This document shows, piece after piece, positions 16,039 to 25,603 of a stretch of DNA of 64,000 nt (the first letter of the stretch is position 1; the number at the start of each line of letters is the position of its first letter). A program made the translations under genes and the position numbers. The DNA comes from Streptomyces umbrinus (GTDB lineage Bacteria; Actinomycetota; Actinomycetes; Streptomycetales; Streptomycetaceae), in the NCBI RefSeq assembly GCF_030817415.1, contig NZ_JAUSZI010000002.1, forward strand, positions 6,386,001-6,450,000, read 5' to 3'. The notes beneath the pieces were generated by a model. That model searched no databases. It was not told the DNA's origin and worked only from the letters and a program-made list of their open reading frames with translations.

Positions 16039-18984
16039 ATGTCCGTAGCGTTGTTCGAGCGCCGGGAGGAGCTGGAGCTGGTGGCCGCCGAGGCCGAGCG
16101 GGCCCGGGCCGGATCCGGCCGTCTCGTCCTGCTGCGCGGCGCCACCGGCACCGGCCGTACCGCACTCCTGGAGGCCGCCGCCGAGCAGGCGGAGCAGGCC
16201 GGCATGCGCGTTCTGCGGTCCCGCTGCTCGCCGGACCAGACCTCCGTACCGTTCGGCGCCGTCTTCCAACTCCTCGCGCACGGACCCGGGTTCGACTCGG
16301 CCGCGGGGGAGGAGCCGGACCCGCCCGGCACCCCGCCCCACCGGGGCAGGGCCGCGCGGCTGTGGCGTCTGCTGCGCAGTTACGCGGATGACGCGCCGCT
16401 CCTCGTGGCCGTGGACGACGTGCACCTCGCCGACGAGTCCTCGCGCCGCTGGCTGGTCGAGGCCGTGCGGCGGATCGACCGATTACCTGTGCTGATGGTG
16501 GTGACCGAGCGCAGCCAGTACGACATCGATCCGCCGGCCGACGGGCTGGCGCACACGCTCTCCCCCGCCCTCGTCCGCACCCGCACGCTGGCCCCGCTGA
16601 GTGCCGACTCCGCGGCGGAGCTGGTCCGTTCGGCCCTCGGCCGTCCCGCCCCGGCCGAGTGGGTGGACGACTGCGTACGGGCGGGCGCGGGCAGTCCGCT
16701 GCTCCTGCGTGCCCTGCTGGACGACGTCGTGAGTACTGCCCCGGAGGACACCTCGGCGGCCCTTCCGGACAACTGCGCGGCGCTCTACCCCGGTTCCTAC
16801 GCGGCCGCCGTGTCCTGGTGGCTGGACAGCGCCGGGCCCACGACCACCGAGGTCGCCCGCGCGCTCGCCGCTCTGGACGACGACGAGGACGACGACGAGA
16901 AGGACGGGGACAGCGCGAGCGGCGCGGGCGGCCACGGGGACGCCGACGCCGGGCTGCTCGCCAGGATGGCGGGCGCCGACCCCGCCCGTGTACCGGGCTG
17001 GCTCACTGCGATGACGGGCCTCGGGCTGCTGCGCCCCGGCCCTGGCGGACGGCCCCGCTACGCCCATCCGCTGCTGCGGGACGCGGTGCTGAGCAGTTGG
17101 TCGGGCGCCCTGCGGCAGGCGGCTCACCACCGGGCGGCCGAGGCGATGCTGCGCCGCGGCGACCGTGCCGAGGCGGTGGCCGGGCAGTTGCTGCGGTCCG
17201 CTCCGGTCGGCGAGGCGTGGGCGACGGGTGTCCTGCTGGACGCCGCGGGCCTGGCCGTCCGGGACGACCGCAGCGACGATGCCCTGGCGTTCCTGCGCCG
17301 CGCCCTCGACGAGCCGATGCCGGACGCCCGCCGGAGCGTGGTCCTCACCGAACTGGGCTCGCTGGAGTACGCCACCGTCCGGTCGACGGCCGGGATACCG
17401 CGGCTCGCCGAGGCGATGCGGCTGCCGGGGCTGCCGCGCGACCGGGTGCGCGCGGCGGTGGCGCTGGGCACGGCGCTGGCCCGGCAGGGCGAGGCGCGCA
17501 CCGCGATCGACGTGCTGCGCGGCCTGGAGGACGAGCATCTGACGGGCCATCCGGATCTGGTCCGCACGGTGCAGACCGCCTCGGCGCTGCTGTCCGACCA
17601 CGACCCGGGGACACGGCGGGAGGTGTACCGCTGGCTGCGTGAGACCGCCGAACGCTCGCCGCATCTCGTCGGCACGGCCGGGCAGGCGCTGCTCGTACGC
17701 TACGAGTCGACGGCCGGTCTGACCTCGGCGACGTCGGCGATGCGCCGGATCCGCGCCCTGCTGGCGCAGCCGGCCGACCCGCTCGCGGAGGGGTTCCTGC
17801 TGGGCACGGCCGCCGCGGTCGCCCAGTGGGCCGATCAGCTCGACGAGGCCGAACGGCTCGTACGACGCGGCCTGGCCGGGCAGCGGCCGTCCCTGCTGCA
17901 CCCGATGCACCTGGCGCTGCTGAACGTACGGGTGGACATCGCCGCCGCCCGCGGCACGTACGGCGAACTGCTCGCCGATCCAGCGGCGTTGAGCCCCGTC
18001 GCGGGCCGGCCGGATCCGGCCAACGCGCAGGCCCACGCGCTGATCGCGCTCGTCGAGACGGGCCGCACGGAGGAGGCCACCCGGCTCGCGGACGGCTTCG
18101 ACCTCCAGAACCCGCACGACTCCTGGGAGTTGAACCGCTTCCTCTACGCGCGCGGTGTCCTGCGCGCGGCCACCGGCGATCCGGCGGGCGCGCTCGGCGA
18201 CTTCCTGGAGTGCGGGCGCCACCAGTCGGCACGGGACGTGGCGAGCCCGGTCGTCACCCCCTGGCGGACCGCGTCGGCGGAGTGCCACCTGGAGCTCGGC
18301 CGGCCCCGCCAGGCACTGGCCCTGGCCGAGGAGGAACTCCGCCTCGCCACGGTGTGGAACACGCCCCGTGTGCTGGGCCGGGCCCTGCGCGTCCTCGGCA
18401 CGGCGACCGGCGGCCGCCGAGGCCTCGATCTGACGGACAGGGCGGTACGGGTCCTGCGGCAGGGGGCCGGCGGGGCGTCGGCCGGAACACCCGATGTGAC
18501 ACCCGAGGCGACCCCGGAGGCGACCCCCGACGGTGGTGGGACCGCGGCCCCGGGCGGAGAGCCGGTCGAAACGGAGCTGATTCCGGCGCTGATCGCACAG
18601 GGGCGCCGGCTCACCGCCGTCGGGGAGCGGGCGCGGGCCCGCGAGGCGCTCCGGGAGGCGGCCGAACGCGCCGAACGCCTCGGCGCGGTCCGGATGCGGG
18701 AGTCCGCGGAAGCGGCCCTGCGCGAGGGCGGCGCCCGCCGCGCGGCGACGGCACGGACGGGGTCCGGGTCGCTCACCGCCAGCGAGCGCCGGATCGCGGA
18801 ACTCGCCGCGCAGAGCCGTACGAACATGGAGATAGCGGAGCTGCTGCACCTGGCCCGGCGTACCGTCGAGACCCATCTGACCAGTGCCTACCGCAAGTTG
18901 GGCATCCGCCGCAGAGCGGAACTCGGCGCCGCGCTCACGGACGCCGGGTCCCGCTCAGGTCCGCCCGAAGACACTCGGGCATAG
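16039..18984 (+). CDS. Large ATP-binding LuxR (LAL) transcriptional regulator
   Basis: 981 residues from ATG 16039, preceded by GAGGGAGGCAGGG. The N-terminal AAA/STAND module has Walker A GATGTGRTALLE (about residue 34) and Walker B PLLVAVDDVHLAD. A long TPR-like helical region follows, and a C-terminal LuxR helix-turn-helix: LTASERRIAELAAQSRTNME with RRTVETHLTSAYRKLGIRR. An acidic insertion (DDDEDDDEKDGD) lies near residue 280. LAL proteins activate secondary-metabolite or catabolic genes in Streptomyces; the target here is unknown. It is convergent with the S8 protease gene with only 12 nt between stops, so it is probably unrelated to that gene. Confidence 0.92.
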   Translation: MSVALFERREELELVAAEAERARAGSGRLVLLRGATGTGRTALLEAAAEQAEQAGMRVLRSRCSPDQTSVPFGAVFQLLAHGPGFDSAAGEEPDPPGTPPHRGRAARLWRLLRSYADDAPLLVAVDDVHLADESSRRWLVEAVRRIDRLPVLMVVTERSQYDIDPPADGLAHTLSPALVRTRTLAPLSADSAAELVRSALGRPAPAEWVDDCVRAGAGSPLLLRALLDDVVSTAPEDTSAALPDNCAALYPGSYAAAVSWWLDSAGPTTTEVARALAALDDDEDDDEKDGDSASGAGGHGDADAGLLARMAGADPARVPGWLTAMTGLGLLRPGPGGRPRYAHPLLRDAVLSSWSGALRQAAHHRAAEAMLRRGDRAEAVAGQLLRSAPVGEAWATGVLLDAAGLAVRDDRSDDALAFLRRALDEPMPDARRSVVLTELGSLEYATVRSTAGIPRLAEAMRLPGLPRDRVRAAVALGTALARQGEARTAIDVLRGLEDEHLTGHPDLVRTVQTASALLSDHDPGTRREVYRWLRETAERSPHLVGTAGQALLVRYESTAGLTSATSAMRRIRALLAQPADPLAEGFLLGTAAAVAQWADQLDEAERLVRRGLAGQRPSLLHPMHLALLNVRVDIAAARGTYGELLADPAALSPVAGRPDPANAQAHALIALVETGRTEEATRLADGFDLQNPHDSWELNRFLYARGVLRAATGDPAGALGDFLECGRHQSARDVASPVVTPWRTASAECHLELGRPRQALALAEEELRLATVWNTPRVLGRALRVLGTATGGRRGLDLTDRAVRVLRQGAGGASAGTPDVTPEATPEATPDGGGTAAPGGEPVETELIPALIAQGRRLTAVGERARAREALREAAERAERLGAVRMRESAEAALREGGARRAATARTGSGSLTASERRIAELAAQSRTNMEIAELLHLARRTVETHLTSAYRKLGIRRRAELGAALTDAGSRSGPPEDTRA

Positions 18985-18996
18985 GCAGTACGTGCC

Positions 18997-21900
18997 CTAC
19001 TTGGTCGTGCGGTAGGCGCTGTAGACCGTCTGCTTCAGGGTGTTGCCGTCGGCGTCGGTGAGCGTGGCGCGCAGTGAGACCGTGCCGGGCTTGGCCGGGC
19101 TGCGCAGCTTGAGGACCTTGCCGTCCACGGCCTGGGCCTTCTTCCAGGTCCCGCCGTTGTCGTAGGAGACGGCGAAGGCGAGCTTGCGCAGCGAGGCGAC
19201 CTCGGTGGCCGTGCCCTGGAGGGTGAAGGGCACGGTGAGGGTCGTCCTCGCCTTGGCCGTACTGGCCAACGACAGCTTCGGAGCGAAGCGGACGACCGTC
19301 AGCGGAAGCTGCTCGGGCGTGTCACCGGCGACGTGCGCCGAGGCGAAGGTCCAGGTCGCGGCGACCCGGGTGCTGACGGCGGACTGCGCCGGGGAGCGGG
19401 AGACGTCCACGTCGAGCTTGTAGGTGCGCCGGCCGGCGGGGACCGTGTGGGACTCGCCGTTCAGCTGTTCGTCCACGGCGAAGATCTTCTCGCCGTCGGC
19501 GTGGAGCGAGCTCCGGGCCTTCGTGTGGACGGAGGTGCCCACGTTGCCGCCGCCGTCGGAGAACAGCGGCAGGTACGCCGAGAAGGTGTCGCCGGAGCGG
19601 ATCGCGCCCGGCCGGTCGAAGCCGTGCGCGAGCGGACCCGAGGGGAGGGACGGGCCGAAGACGCCGATGTTGAAGCGCTGGGTGTAGTCCCTGCCCGCCG
19701 CGTACGCCCTGGGCGCGCCGACCTGGGCGCTCTCCCACGTCGGATCGCCCTCCTCGTCGGGGGCGCCGAGCTGGCTGACCTGGTAGAACCACTTGATGCC
19801 GTTGGGCAGTACGTAGTCGGTGCCGGTCAGCGGCAGACGGCCCGGCGTCTGGAAGAGGTTGAAGTAGCCGCCGGGCATCAGCGGCGCGGCCCAGACGGTC
19901 GCCGTCTTGCCCTTGACCGGCGCCCCGACGACGACCTTGACCTCGGTGAGCTGCGAGCGCCTGACGTTCTTGGTGAAGCCGGACAGGTCGCCCGTACGGT
20001 TCCAGGCCAGCCGGTAGTTGACGGCCTTGTGGGTCCAGATGCCGTGGTACATCGCGGACGCCTCGGCGGCCGGCACCGGGGCGCCGAGCTGTCCGACGCG
20101 CATGCTGCCGAAGGAGGGGGCGTCGTACAGAGACGTGTACGGCTTGTTGTTGACGTCGACGTGGAAGAAGAACATCGCGCCCGCGGGCTTGGCCGCGCCG
20201 TCCGGCACGGTGACCTCGACGGGCTTCGTCTTCCGGGCGTCCATGACCAGGGTCGTGTCCTTGGTCAGCGCGAACTTCGGGTGCAGCAGCACGGACCGTC
20301 CGGCGCTGCCGGTGAAGAACCTTCCTTCCAGGGCGTAACGGCCCTTCGGCAGACGGATGGTGACCTCGCCGTCCCTCTTGTCGGAGGCATCCGTCCAGAT
20401 GTCGTTGTCCAGGCCGTAGATACCCGTCTCGGCGTCGTCGGGGACCTTGCCCTCGAGGTCGAGGTGCTTGATGGTCAGGTCGTACGACTCGACCTCGCGG
20501 ACGACGCCGAGGGAGGTGCGCGCGGTGGTGCCGTCGGCGGTGGTGGCGTCTGCGGTGGTGGCGGTCACCGAGCCGCCGAAGCTGCCGTCGGCCGCTCCCG
20601 CACGGGTGTCGGCGGTCACGGTGGCGGTCGCCTCCCCGCCCGCCGGGACGGTGAGTTGCTGCGGCGAGACGGTGAACAGGCCCTCGGCCGCGGGCTTTCC
20701 GTCGTCGCCGTAGGCCTCGGTGGCCAGGTCGAGGGTGACCGGCCCGGTACCCGCGTTGCGGTACGTGACGTCCTTGGTGACCGGCTGGTCGTCGGTGTGG
20801 GGGAACTCCTGTGTCCCGAAGTCCAGCGAGGTCGGGCTGCTGGTGAGCTGCTGGGTGATCGCCCCGGCGACGTCCACCCGGCCGGTGCCCTGCGTGTACG
20901 CGGAGGTGGCGGCGGTCGGCTTCGCGGAGGCGGTGAGGGCGGCCTTGATCCGCGCGCCGGTCCAGTCCGGGTGCTGCTGGGCCAGGATCGCGGCGGCGCC
21001 CGCCACATGCGGGGTCGCCATCGACGTACCGCTCATGGAGACATGGCCGTCGGCGGCGGGGTCGCCCATGAAGCCCTCGGCGGCCTTGACGGCGACGATG
21101 TCCACGCCCGGCGCGGTGAGGTCGGGCTTGAGGGAGCCGTCGGCCGTGGGACCGCGGCTGGAGAACTCGGCGATGGCGTCCTGGCGGTCCACCGCGCCGA
21201 CGGTGAGCGCGGCGGCGGCGCTGCCGGGCGTGCCGACGGTGCCTTCCTTGGGACCATCGTTGCCGGCGGCTATCACGAACAGGGCGCCGGAACTGGCCGA
21301 CAGGTCGTTGACGGCCTGTTCCACGGGGTCGATACCGGGCCTGTCCTCGCCGCCCAGGCTCATGTTGACCACCTCGGCGCCCTGCGCGACGGCCCACTGC
21401 ATACCGGCGATGACACCGGAGTCCTCGCCCGAGCCCTCGTCGTCGAGCACCTTGCCGACCAGGAGCCGGGCGCCGGGTGCGACGCCCGCGTACTTGGTGC
21501 CCGCGGGAGACGCGGCACCGGAGCCCACGATCGTCGAGGCCACGTGCGTGCCGTGGCCCGCGCGGTCGACGCTGTCCGCGGCGGCGGAGAAGTTCTTCTC
21601 CGCGTCGATACGGTCCTTCAGGTCCGGATGCGTGGCGTCGATGCCGGTGTCGAGGACGGCGACCTTGACGCCCTTGCCGTCGTACCCTGCCGAGTGGGCC
21701 GCCGGTGCGCCGATCTGCGACACGCTCCTGTCCAGGGTGGCCTTCACCTTCCCGTCCAGCCAGATCTTCCTGACCTTCGCGGAGCCGGTGCCACTGGTGA
21801 GCGTCTTCCACAGGGCGGAGCCCTCGGACTTACGGGCGCGTACGGCGTCGCCGTTGATGCTCGGCAGATCCCGGCGGACGGTCGCGCCCGAACTCCGGAA

Positions 21901-22362
21901 CGTACCGGCCGACAGGGACGTGCCCTTGTCGTACGTGACGATCAGCGGCACGTCGGAGCGGCGGGCGTCGTCGTAGTGCCCGCCGACCAGCCGCTTCACG
22001 TCGAACAGCCGCCGGTCGACCGTGCCGTTCGCGATCAGCGGCTCGGCGTCGCGCGGCACGACATACGCGTGACCGGCGGCCTGCTGGACGCGGAAGCCGA
22101 TCCCCTTGCGGCCCTCGGCGGCCACCACACCGGTGACCTTGCCCTTGGCGTCCAGGGCCACCTTGTCGCCGGTCACGAGCGTGACCGTCCTGGCGGAGAC
22201 GGGGAGGGGGGCTTCGGTGGGGGCGGCCTGGGCGCCGCCGGACGTGCTCACCAGCAGTCCGGCGCCGAGCGCCGCCGCGAGAGCGGCAGCCGACGGGACC
22301 GTCATGACCGTTCGTTTCCTGTGCTTGTGCGATTTCAACTCGGGCCTTTCGACATGGTTCAT
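18997..22362 (-). CDS. Secreted subtilisin-like serine protease (S8)
   Basis: 1121 residues. The N-terminus is Lys/Arg-rich, followed by a hydrophobic stretch ending GGAQAA, a signal peptide. The catalytic triad is visible: Asp in VAVLDTGID (about 233), His in GHGTHVAS (about 268), Ser in GTSMATPHVAG (about 443). A propeptide-like region precedes it, and some 600 residues of beta-rich C-terminal domains follow, as in large Streptomyces S8 proteases. An in-frame ATG at 22392 is possible. The ATG at 22305 has AGGAAAC 8 nt upstream but would lose the basic signal-peptide region, so I keep 22362. It likely degrades extracellular protein. Confidence 0.93.
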   Translation of the reverse strand: MNHVERPELKSHKHRKRTVMTVPSAAALAAALGAGLLVSTSGGAQAAPTEAPLPVSARTVTLVTGDKVALDAKGKVTGVVAAEGRKGIGFRVQQAAGHAYVVPRDAEPLIANGTVDRRLFDVKRLVGGHYDDARRSDVPLIVTYDKGTSLSAGTFRSSGATVRRDLPSINGDAVRARKSEGSALWKTLTSGTGSAKVRKIWLDGKVKATLDRSVSQIGAPAAHSAGYDGKGVKVAVLDTGIDATHPDLKDRIDAEKNFSAAADSVDRAGHGTHVASTIVGSGAASPAGTKYAGVAPGARLLVGKVLDDEGSGEDSGVIAGMQWAVAQGAEVVNMSLGGEDRPGIDPVEQAVNDLSASSGALFVIAAGNDGPKEGTVGTPGSAAAALTVGAVDRQDAIAEFSSRGPTADGSLKPDLTAPGVDIVAVKAAEGFMGDPAADGHVSMSGTSMATPHVAGAAAILAQQHPDWTGARIKAALTASAKPTAATSAYTQGTGRVDVAGAITQQLTSSPTSLDFGTQEFPHTDDQPVTKDVTYRNAGTGPVTLDLATEAYGDDGKPAAEGLFTVSPQQLTVPAGGEATATVTADTRAGAADGSFGGSVTATTADATTADGTTARTSLGVVREVESYDLTIKHLDLEGKVPDDAETGIYGLDNDIWTDASDKRDGEVTIRLPKGRYALEGRFFTGSAGRSVLLHPKFALTKDTTLVMDARKTKPVEVTVPDGAAKPAGAMFFFHVDVNNKPYTSLYDAPSFGSMRVGQLGAPVPAAEASAMYHGIWTHKAVNYRLAWNRTGDLSGFTKNVRRSQLTEVKVVVGAPVKGKTATVWAAPLMPGGYFNLFQTPGRLPLTGTDYVLPNGIKWFYQVSQLGAPDEEGDPTWESAQVGAPRAYAAGRDYTQRFNIGVFGPSLPSGPLAHGFDRPGAIRSGDTFSAYLPLFSDGGGNVGTSVHTKARSSLHADGEKIFAVDEQLNGESHTVPAGRRTYKLDVDVSRSPAQSAVSTRVAATWTFASAHVAGDTPEQLPLTVVRFAPKLSLASTAKARTTLTVPFTLQGTATEVASLRKLAFAVSYDNGGTWKKAQAVDGKVLKLRSPAKPGTVSLRATLTDADGNTLKQTVYSAYRTTK

Positions 22363-22535
22363 GGCGATGTGATCGCGGGCTCGGGGCAGCATCAGGGCGC
22401 GGCGGAGCGACGCTGTGGCCGCTCGGCCGCGTACTGGGAAAAGGACAGAGAGGAGAACTGCGAGGAGGGACTGCGAGGGGATCGGGCCGGACGAGGTGCC
22501 CGGCCGGACAGCGGCGCTCGGTCAGCGGCGCTCGG

Positions 22536-23555
22536 TCAGACGAGGCGCTTGCGGCCCCAGAGAATGACGAACGCGGCGATGCCGGCGGTCAGGGCCAGCA
22601 GGATCGAGGCGCCGAGCCACTGCATGGAGGACATCTGGGAGATCGGGATGTACTCGACGTTCCAGCCGACGACCTGTGCCTTCTCCAGGCAGGCGTTGGC
22701 GGCCTTGTCCGTCGGCTCGTTGCAGCTGCCGTAGCCGATGAGGTCGCCGGACGCGGTGAGGTAGGACTGGTCCACGGCATAGGCGCCGTCGGGCAGCTTC
22801 GGGAAGTTGTCTCCCCCGACACCGTTGGTCGTGACGGTGATGACGTCCCCGAGGGACATCCGGAAGTGCGACCACACCATCTGCACGACGACGGCGAAGC
22901 CGAAGGTGACGACGATGGACAGCAGGGTCCGGCGCAGCAGCATGCCGATCGCGATGCCGCCGACGACGGTGAACAGGGTGAGCGCCACGGGCACGGGTCC
23001 ACTGCTGTCGAAGGCGTTTCCGTCGGACCAGTCCAGCGCGTACTGCGACGACTTGACCGGCGACCACCACCAGGTGAACACGGCGGAGGCCGCCGCGGTG
23101 GACACCGCGACCACGAGTGCGGTCACCCCGAGCTTGGTGGCGAGCCAGCGGACGCGGCTGGTGGACTGCGCGTTGACCAGCTTGGCGGTGCCGCCCTCCA
23201 GATCCCCGGCGAGCAGCGGCGCGCCCAGGAAGACACCGATCAGGATGGGCGCGTAGCCGAGCAGTTGGCCGGCCATGCTGAGCGGCGTCCGGTTGAACTT
23301 CTCCTCCCAGCCGGACTTCAGGTCCGGCCAGCCGTAGCCGTCGAGGTACGTCACCATCTGCTGGCGCCCGTAGAGCATCAACGCGACGGTGATCGCGGCG
23401 GTGGCCAGCAGGGTCCAGTACGCGGCCCGGTGCTGACGCCAGACGAGCCAGTTCATGCCGCTGAGCCGCAGGCCACGGCCACGGCCCGCCTGGGGGTAGG
23501 CGGATTCGGCGGGGGCCGGTCCGCCGGTGCTTCCGGTGCTGGTCATCGTGCTCAT
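22536..23555 (-). CDS. ABC transporter permease (ABC-2-like)
   Basis: 339 residues with about six hydrophobic helices, the first near WTLLATAAITVALML. A large non-membrane loop between the penultimate and last helix contains two cysteines (CNEPTDKAANACLEK). Its ATG overlaps the stop of the ATPase gene. The gene order GntR regulator, ATPase, permease is the standard YtrA-type operon of Gram-positive bacteria, often induced by cell-wall-active compounds. The substrate is unknown. Confidence 0.88.
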   Translation of the reverse strand: MSTMTSTGSTGGPAPAESAYPQAGRGRGLRLSGMNWLVWRQHRAAYWTLLATAAITVALMLYGRQQMVTYLDGYGWPDLKSGWEEKFNRTPLSMAGQLLGYAPILIGVFLGAPLLAGDLEGGTAKLVNAQSTSRVRWLATKLGVTALVVAVSTAAASAVFTWWWSPVKSSQYALDWSDGNAFDSSGPVPVALTLFTVVGGIAIGMLLRRTLLSIVVTFGFAVVVQMVWSHFRMSLGDVITVTTNGVGGDNFPKLPDGAYAVDQSYLTASGDLIGYGSCNEPTDKAANACLEKAQVVGWNVEYIPISQMSSMQWLGASILLALTAGIAAFVILWGRKRLV

Positions 23556-24526
23556 GCCGCCACCGCCTGCGAGGCGACGTAGGAGCTGGGACTGATCAGG
23601 GGCGGTGCCTCGGGCGAGCGCAGATAGGCGAGCAGGAGTTCCTCCAGGTTCGGGGTGCTCGCCTGCCAGGGGCCGCCGTTGACCGGCCCGTCGGGGCGGA
23701 CCAGCGCGGTGAACTGCCGTCCGCTGGTGCGGGTTTCGACCACCGTGTGGTACGCCACCTCCGCGGGCGCCCGCCCGTCGGAGTGGACCCCGGTCAACAC
23801 GGCGTGGGCGGTGCGGAGTTCGTCGACCTCACCGGCGAGCCGCAGCCCTCCTTCGGCGATGACCAGCAGGTAGTCGCAGGTGTTCTCCAGCTCGGCGATC
23901 ATGTGGGTGGACATCAGCACGGTGGTGCCGCGCTCGGCGGCCTCGGCCAGCAGGGTGCTCATCAACTCGTGGCGCACCAGCGGGTCGAGGTCGGACATCG
24001 GCTCGTCGAGGAGCAGCAGATCGGGTCGCTTGCCGAAGGCGACGGCGAAGGCCACGCGGGTGCGCTGGCCGCCGGAGAGGGTGCCGATCCTCGCCTCGAA
24101 GGGCACGTTGCCCGCGCGGACGATGTTCTCGGCGGCCCGCTGGTCCCAGCCGGGGTTCAGTTCACGGCCCAGGCGCAGGGTCTCGGCGACGGTGAAGCGC
24201 TTGAACAGCGGCTTCTCCTGGGCGAGGAACGCCGTACGCCGGCCGGCCTCCGCGGACTGCGGGGCCGCGCCGAACACCCGCAGGGTGCCGGAGGTCGGCT
24301 CCAGCAGGTTGGCGGCGATGGACATCAGCGTGGTCTTGCCCGCGCCGTTGGGGCCCACCAGACCGCAGATCCGCCCGGCCGGCAGCCGGAAGGAGCAGTC
24401 CCGCAGGGCCCAGCCCCGCCGGTACCTCCTGCCGACCGAGTGGGCCTCTATCGCGGACTCGCCCGCGAGGCCCCCGTGTATCTCGTATCCCTCGCGTCCC
24501 CCGTAACCCGCCCCGTTGCTCATCAT
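23552..24526 (-). CDS. ABC transporter ATP-binding protein
   Basis: 324 residues. Walker A GPNGAGKTT, signature LSGGQRTR and Walker B LLLLDEPMSDLD are all present, with a C-terminal extension of about 100 residues. ATG 24526 overlaps the GntR stop (ATGATGA), so the 43-residue upstream extension is rejected. It works with the permease encoded immediately downstream. Confidence 0.93.
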   Translation of the reverse strand: MMSNGAGYGGREGYEIHGGLAGESAIEAHSVGRRYRRGWALRDCSFRLPAGRICGLVGPNGAGKTTLMSIAANLLEPTSGTLRVFGAAPQSAEAGRRTAFLAQEKPLFKRFTVAETLRLGRELNPGWDQRAAENIVRAGNVPFEARIGTLSGGQRTRVAFAVAFGKRPDLLLLDEPMSDLDPLVRHELMSTLLAEAAERGTTVLMSTHMIAELENTCDYLLVIAEGGLRLAGEVDELRTAHAVLTGVHSDGRAPAEVAYHTVVETRTSGRQFTALVRPDGPVNGGPWQASTPNLEELLLAYLRSPEAPPLISPSSYVASQAVAA

Positions 24527-24945
24527 CCGTGCCCCCCGTGTCCCCCGTGCCCGGCGGCCGCCCTGGTCTCGGCGTACCGCTCTTCCATCACCGACGTGAC
24601 CAGCGCGGTCACGTCCTCCTGCTCCAGACCCGCTTCGTGGGCCCGGTCCATCCACGCCTCCAGCTCACCCCGCAGCGGTGAGTCCGCCCCCGCCTGAGGA
24701 CGGGCCAGCGACTGGCGGACGAAGGTGCCAAGCCCCGGCCGCAGTTCGACCAGGCCCTCCCGGTCCAGCTCGCGGTACGCCTTGAGCGTCGTGTTCGGGT
24801 TGACCGCGGAGGTGGCCGCGACGTCCTTGGCCGTCGGCAACTGGTCCCCGGGCACCAGTACGCCGAGGCGCAGGGCCTGCTTGGTCTGCTGAACGATCTG
24901 CTGATAGGCGGCCACCCCGCTCCGCCTGTCGATCCGGAACTCCAA
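24523..24945 (-). CDS. GntR-family regulator (YtrA subfamily)
   Basis: 140 residues. An N-terminal winged helix with GVAAYQQIVQQTKQALRLG and AVNPNTTLKAYRELDREGLV is followed by only a short C-terminal segment, which defines the YtrA subfamily. It ends in a His/Gly-rich tail (HGGHGGHG). The TTG start has GGAGG directly adjacent and AAAGGGTGG further upstream; GTG for residue 11 is an alternative. The AT-rich segment at 24961-24985 (TTAGCTAATGAACTAGTGG) likely holds promoter and operator. Expected to repress its own ABC operon. Confidence 0.88.
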   Translation of the reverse strand: MEFRIDRRSGVAAYQQIVQQTKQALRLGVLVPGDQLPTAKDVAATSAVNPNTTLKAYRELDREGLVELRPGLGTFVRQSLARPQAGADSPLRGELEAWMDRAHEAGLEQEDVTALVTSVMEERYAETRAAAGHGGHGGHG

Positions 24946-25087
24946 CCTCCATCACCACCCTTTAGCTAATGAACTAGTGGATTGATGATGGAGATGATGG
25001 AGTACGGATCGCGTACCTGTCAAAGACCCCAGGTCTCCGCCGTGAACGCCTTGACCTGAACCAAAGTTGAGGTTCTACGTTTCGCGT

Positions 25088-25528
25088 ATGGACACCACGA
25101 ACGCCACGAACCCCGCTCTCTCCGCCCAGGACGCCGACGAGCGGCTGATCCGCGAACTCGTCGCACGCAGCCAGGAAGCTCAGACCGACCCGGAGGTGCT
25201 CCCGGCCCTGCACACCTCCGACCTCGTGCTCATCAACCTCGCCGGGCGGCGTGTCTTCGGACGGGAGGCCTTCGCGTCGGCCATGGCCACGGCGCTCGCC
25301 TCCCCGCTCAGGGACGTCAGGACCACACTGGAGGTCGACGACATCCGGTTCGTACGGCCCGATGTCGCCATCGTGAGCCTGATCAAGACGGTCCACGACG
25401 AACGGCCGGACACGCAGGGACAGGGCCCGTCCGACTTCCCCGCACGCGGCGCGATGACCTACGTCATGACCCGCGACGAGGACGACGACTGGCGCATAGC
25501 ACTGGCACAGACGACACCGATCGCCTGA
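25088..25528 (+). CDS. NTF2-like (SnoaL/SgcJ-type) protein
   Basis: 146 residues from ATG 25088. The pattern of an N-terminal helix (DERLIRELVARSQEAQ), then GREAFASAMATAL, then strands ending DWRIALAQTTPIA, fits the NTF2-like fold of the SgcJ/EcaC family. These are small dimeric proteins of varied or unknown function. It is divergent from the GntR operon and ends at a hairpin terminator. Confidence 0.8.
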   Translation: MDTTNATNPALSAQDADERLIRELVARSQEAQTDPEVLPALHTSDLVLINLAGRRVFGREAFASAMATALASPLRDVRTTLEVDDIRFVRPDVAIVSLIKTVHDERPDTQGQGPSDFPARGAMTYVMTRDEDDDWRIALAQTTPIA

Positions 25529-25542
25529 GCCCGGCACGACAA

Positions 25543-25578
25543 CACCCCATGTCCGGGGCTGAACCAGGACATGGGGTG
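25543..25578. terminator. Bidirectional hairpin terminator
   Basis: Perfect 12-bp inverted repeat CACCCCATGTCC / GGACATGGGGTG with a 12-nt loop, between the convergent NTF2-like and Fe-S oxidoreductase genes. It can serve both strands. Confidence 0.88.
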
Positions 25579-25603
25579 CTTCGTTACGGGGATGACGCTC
25601 CGG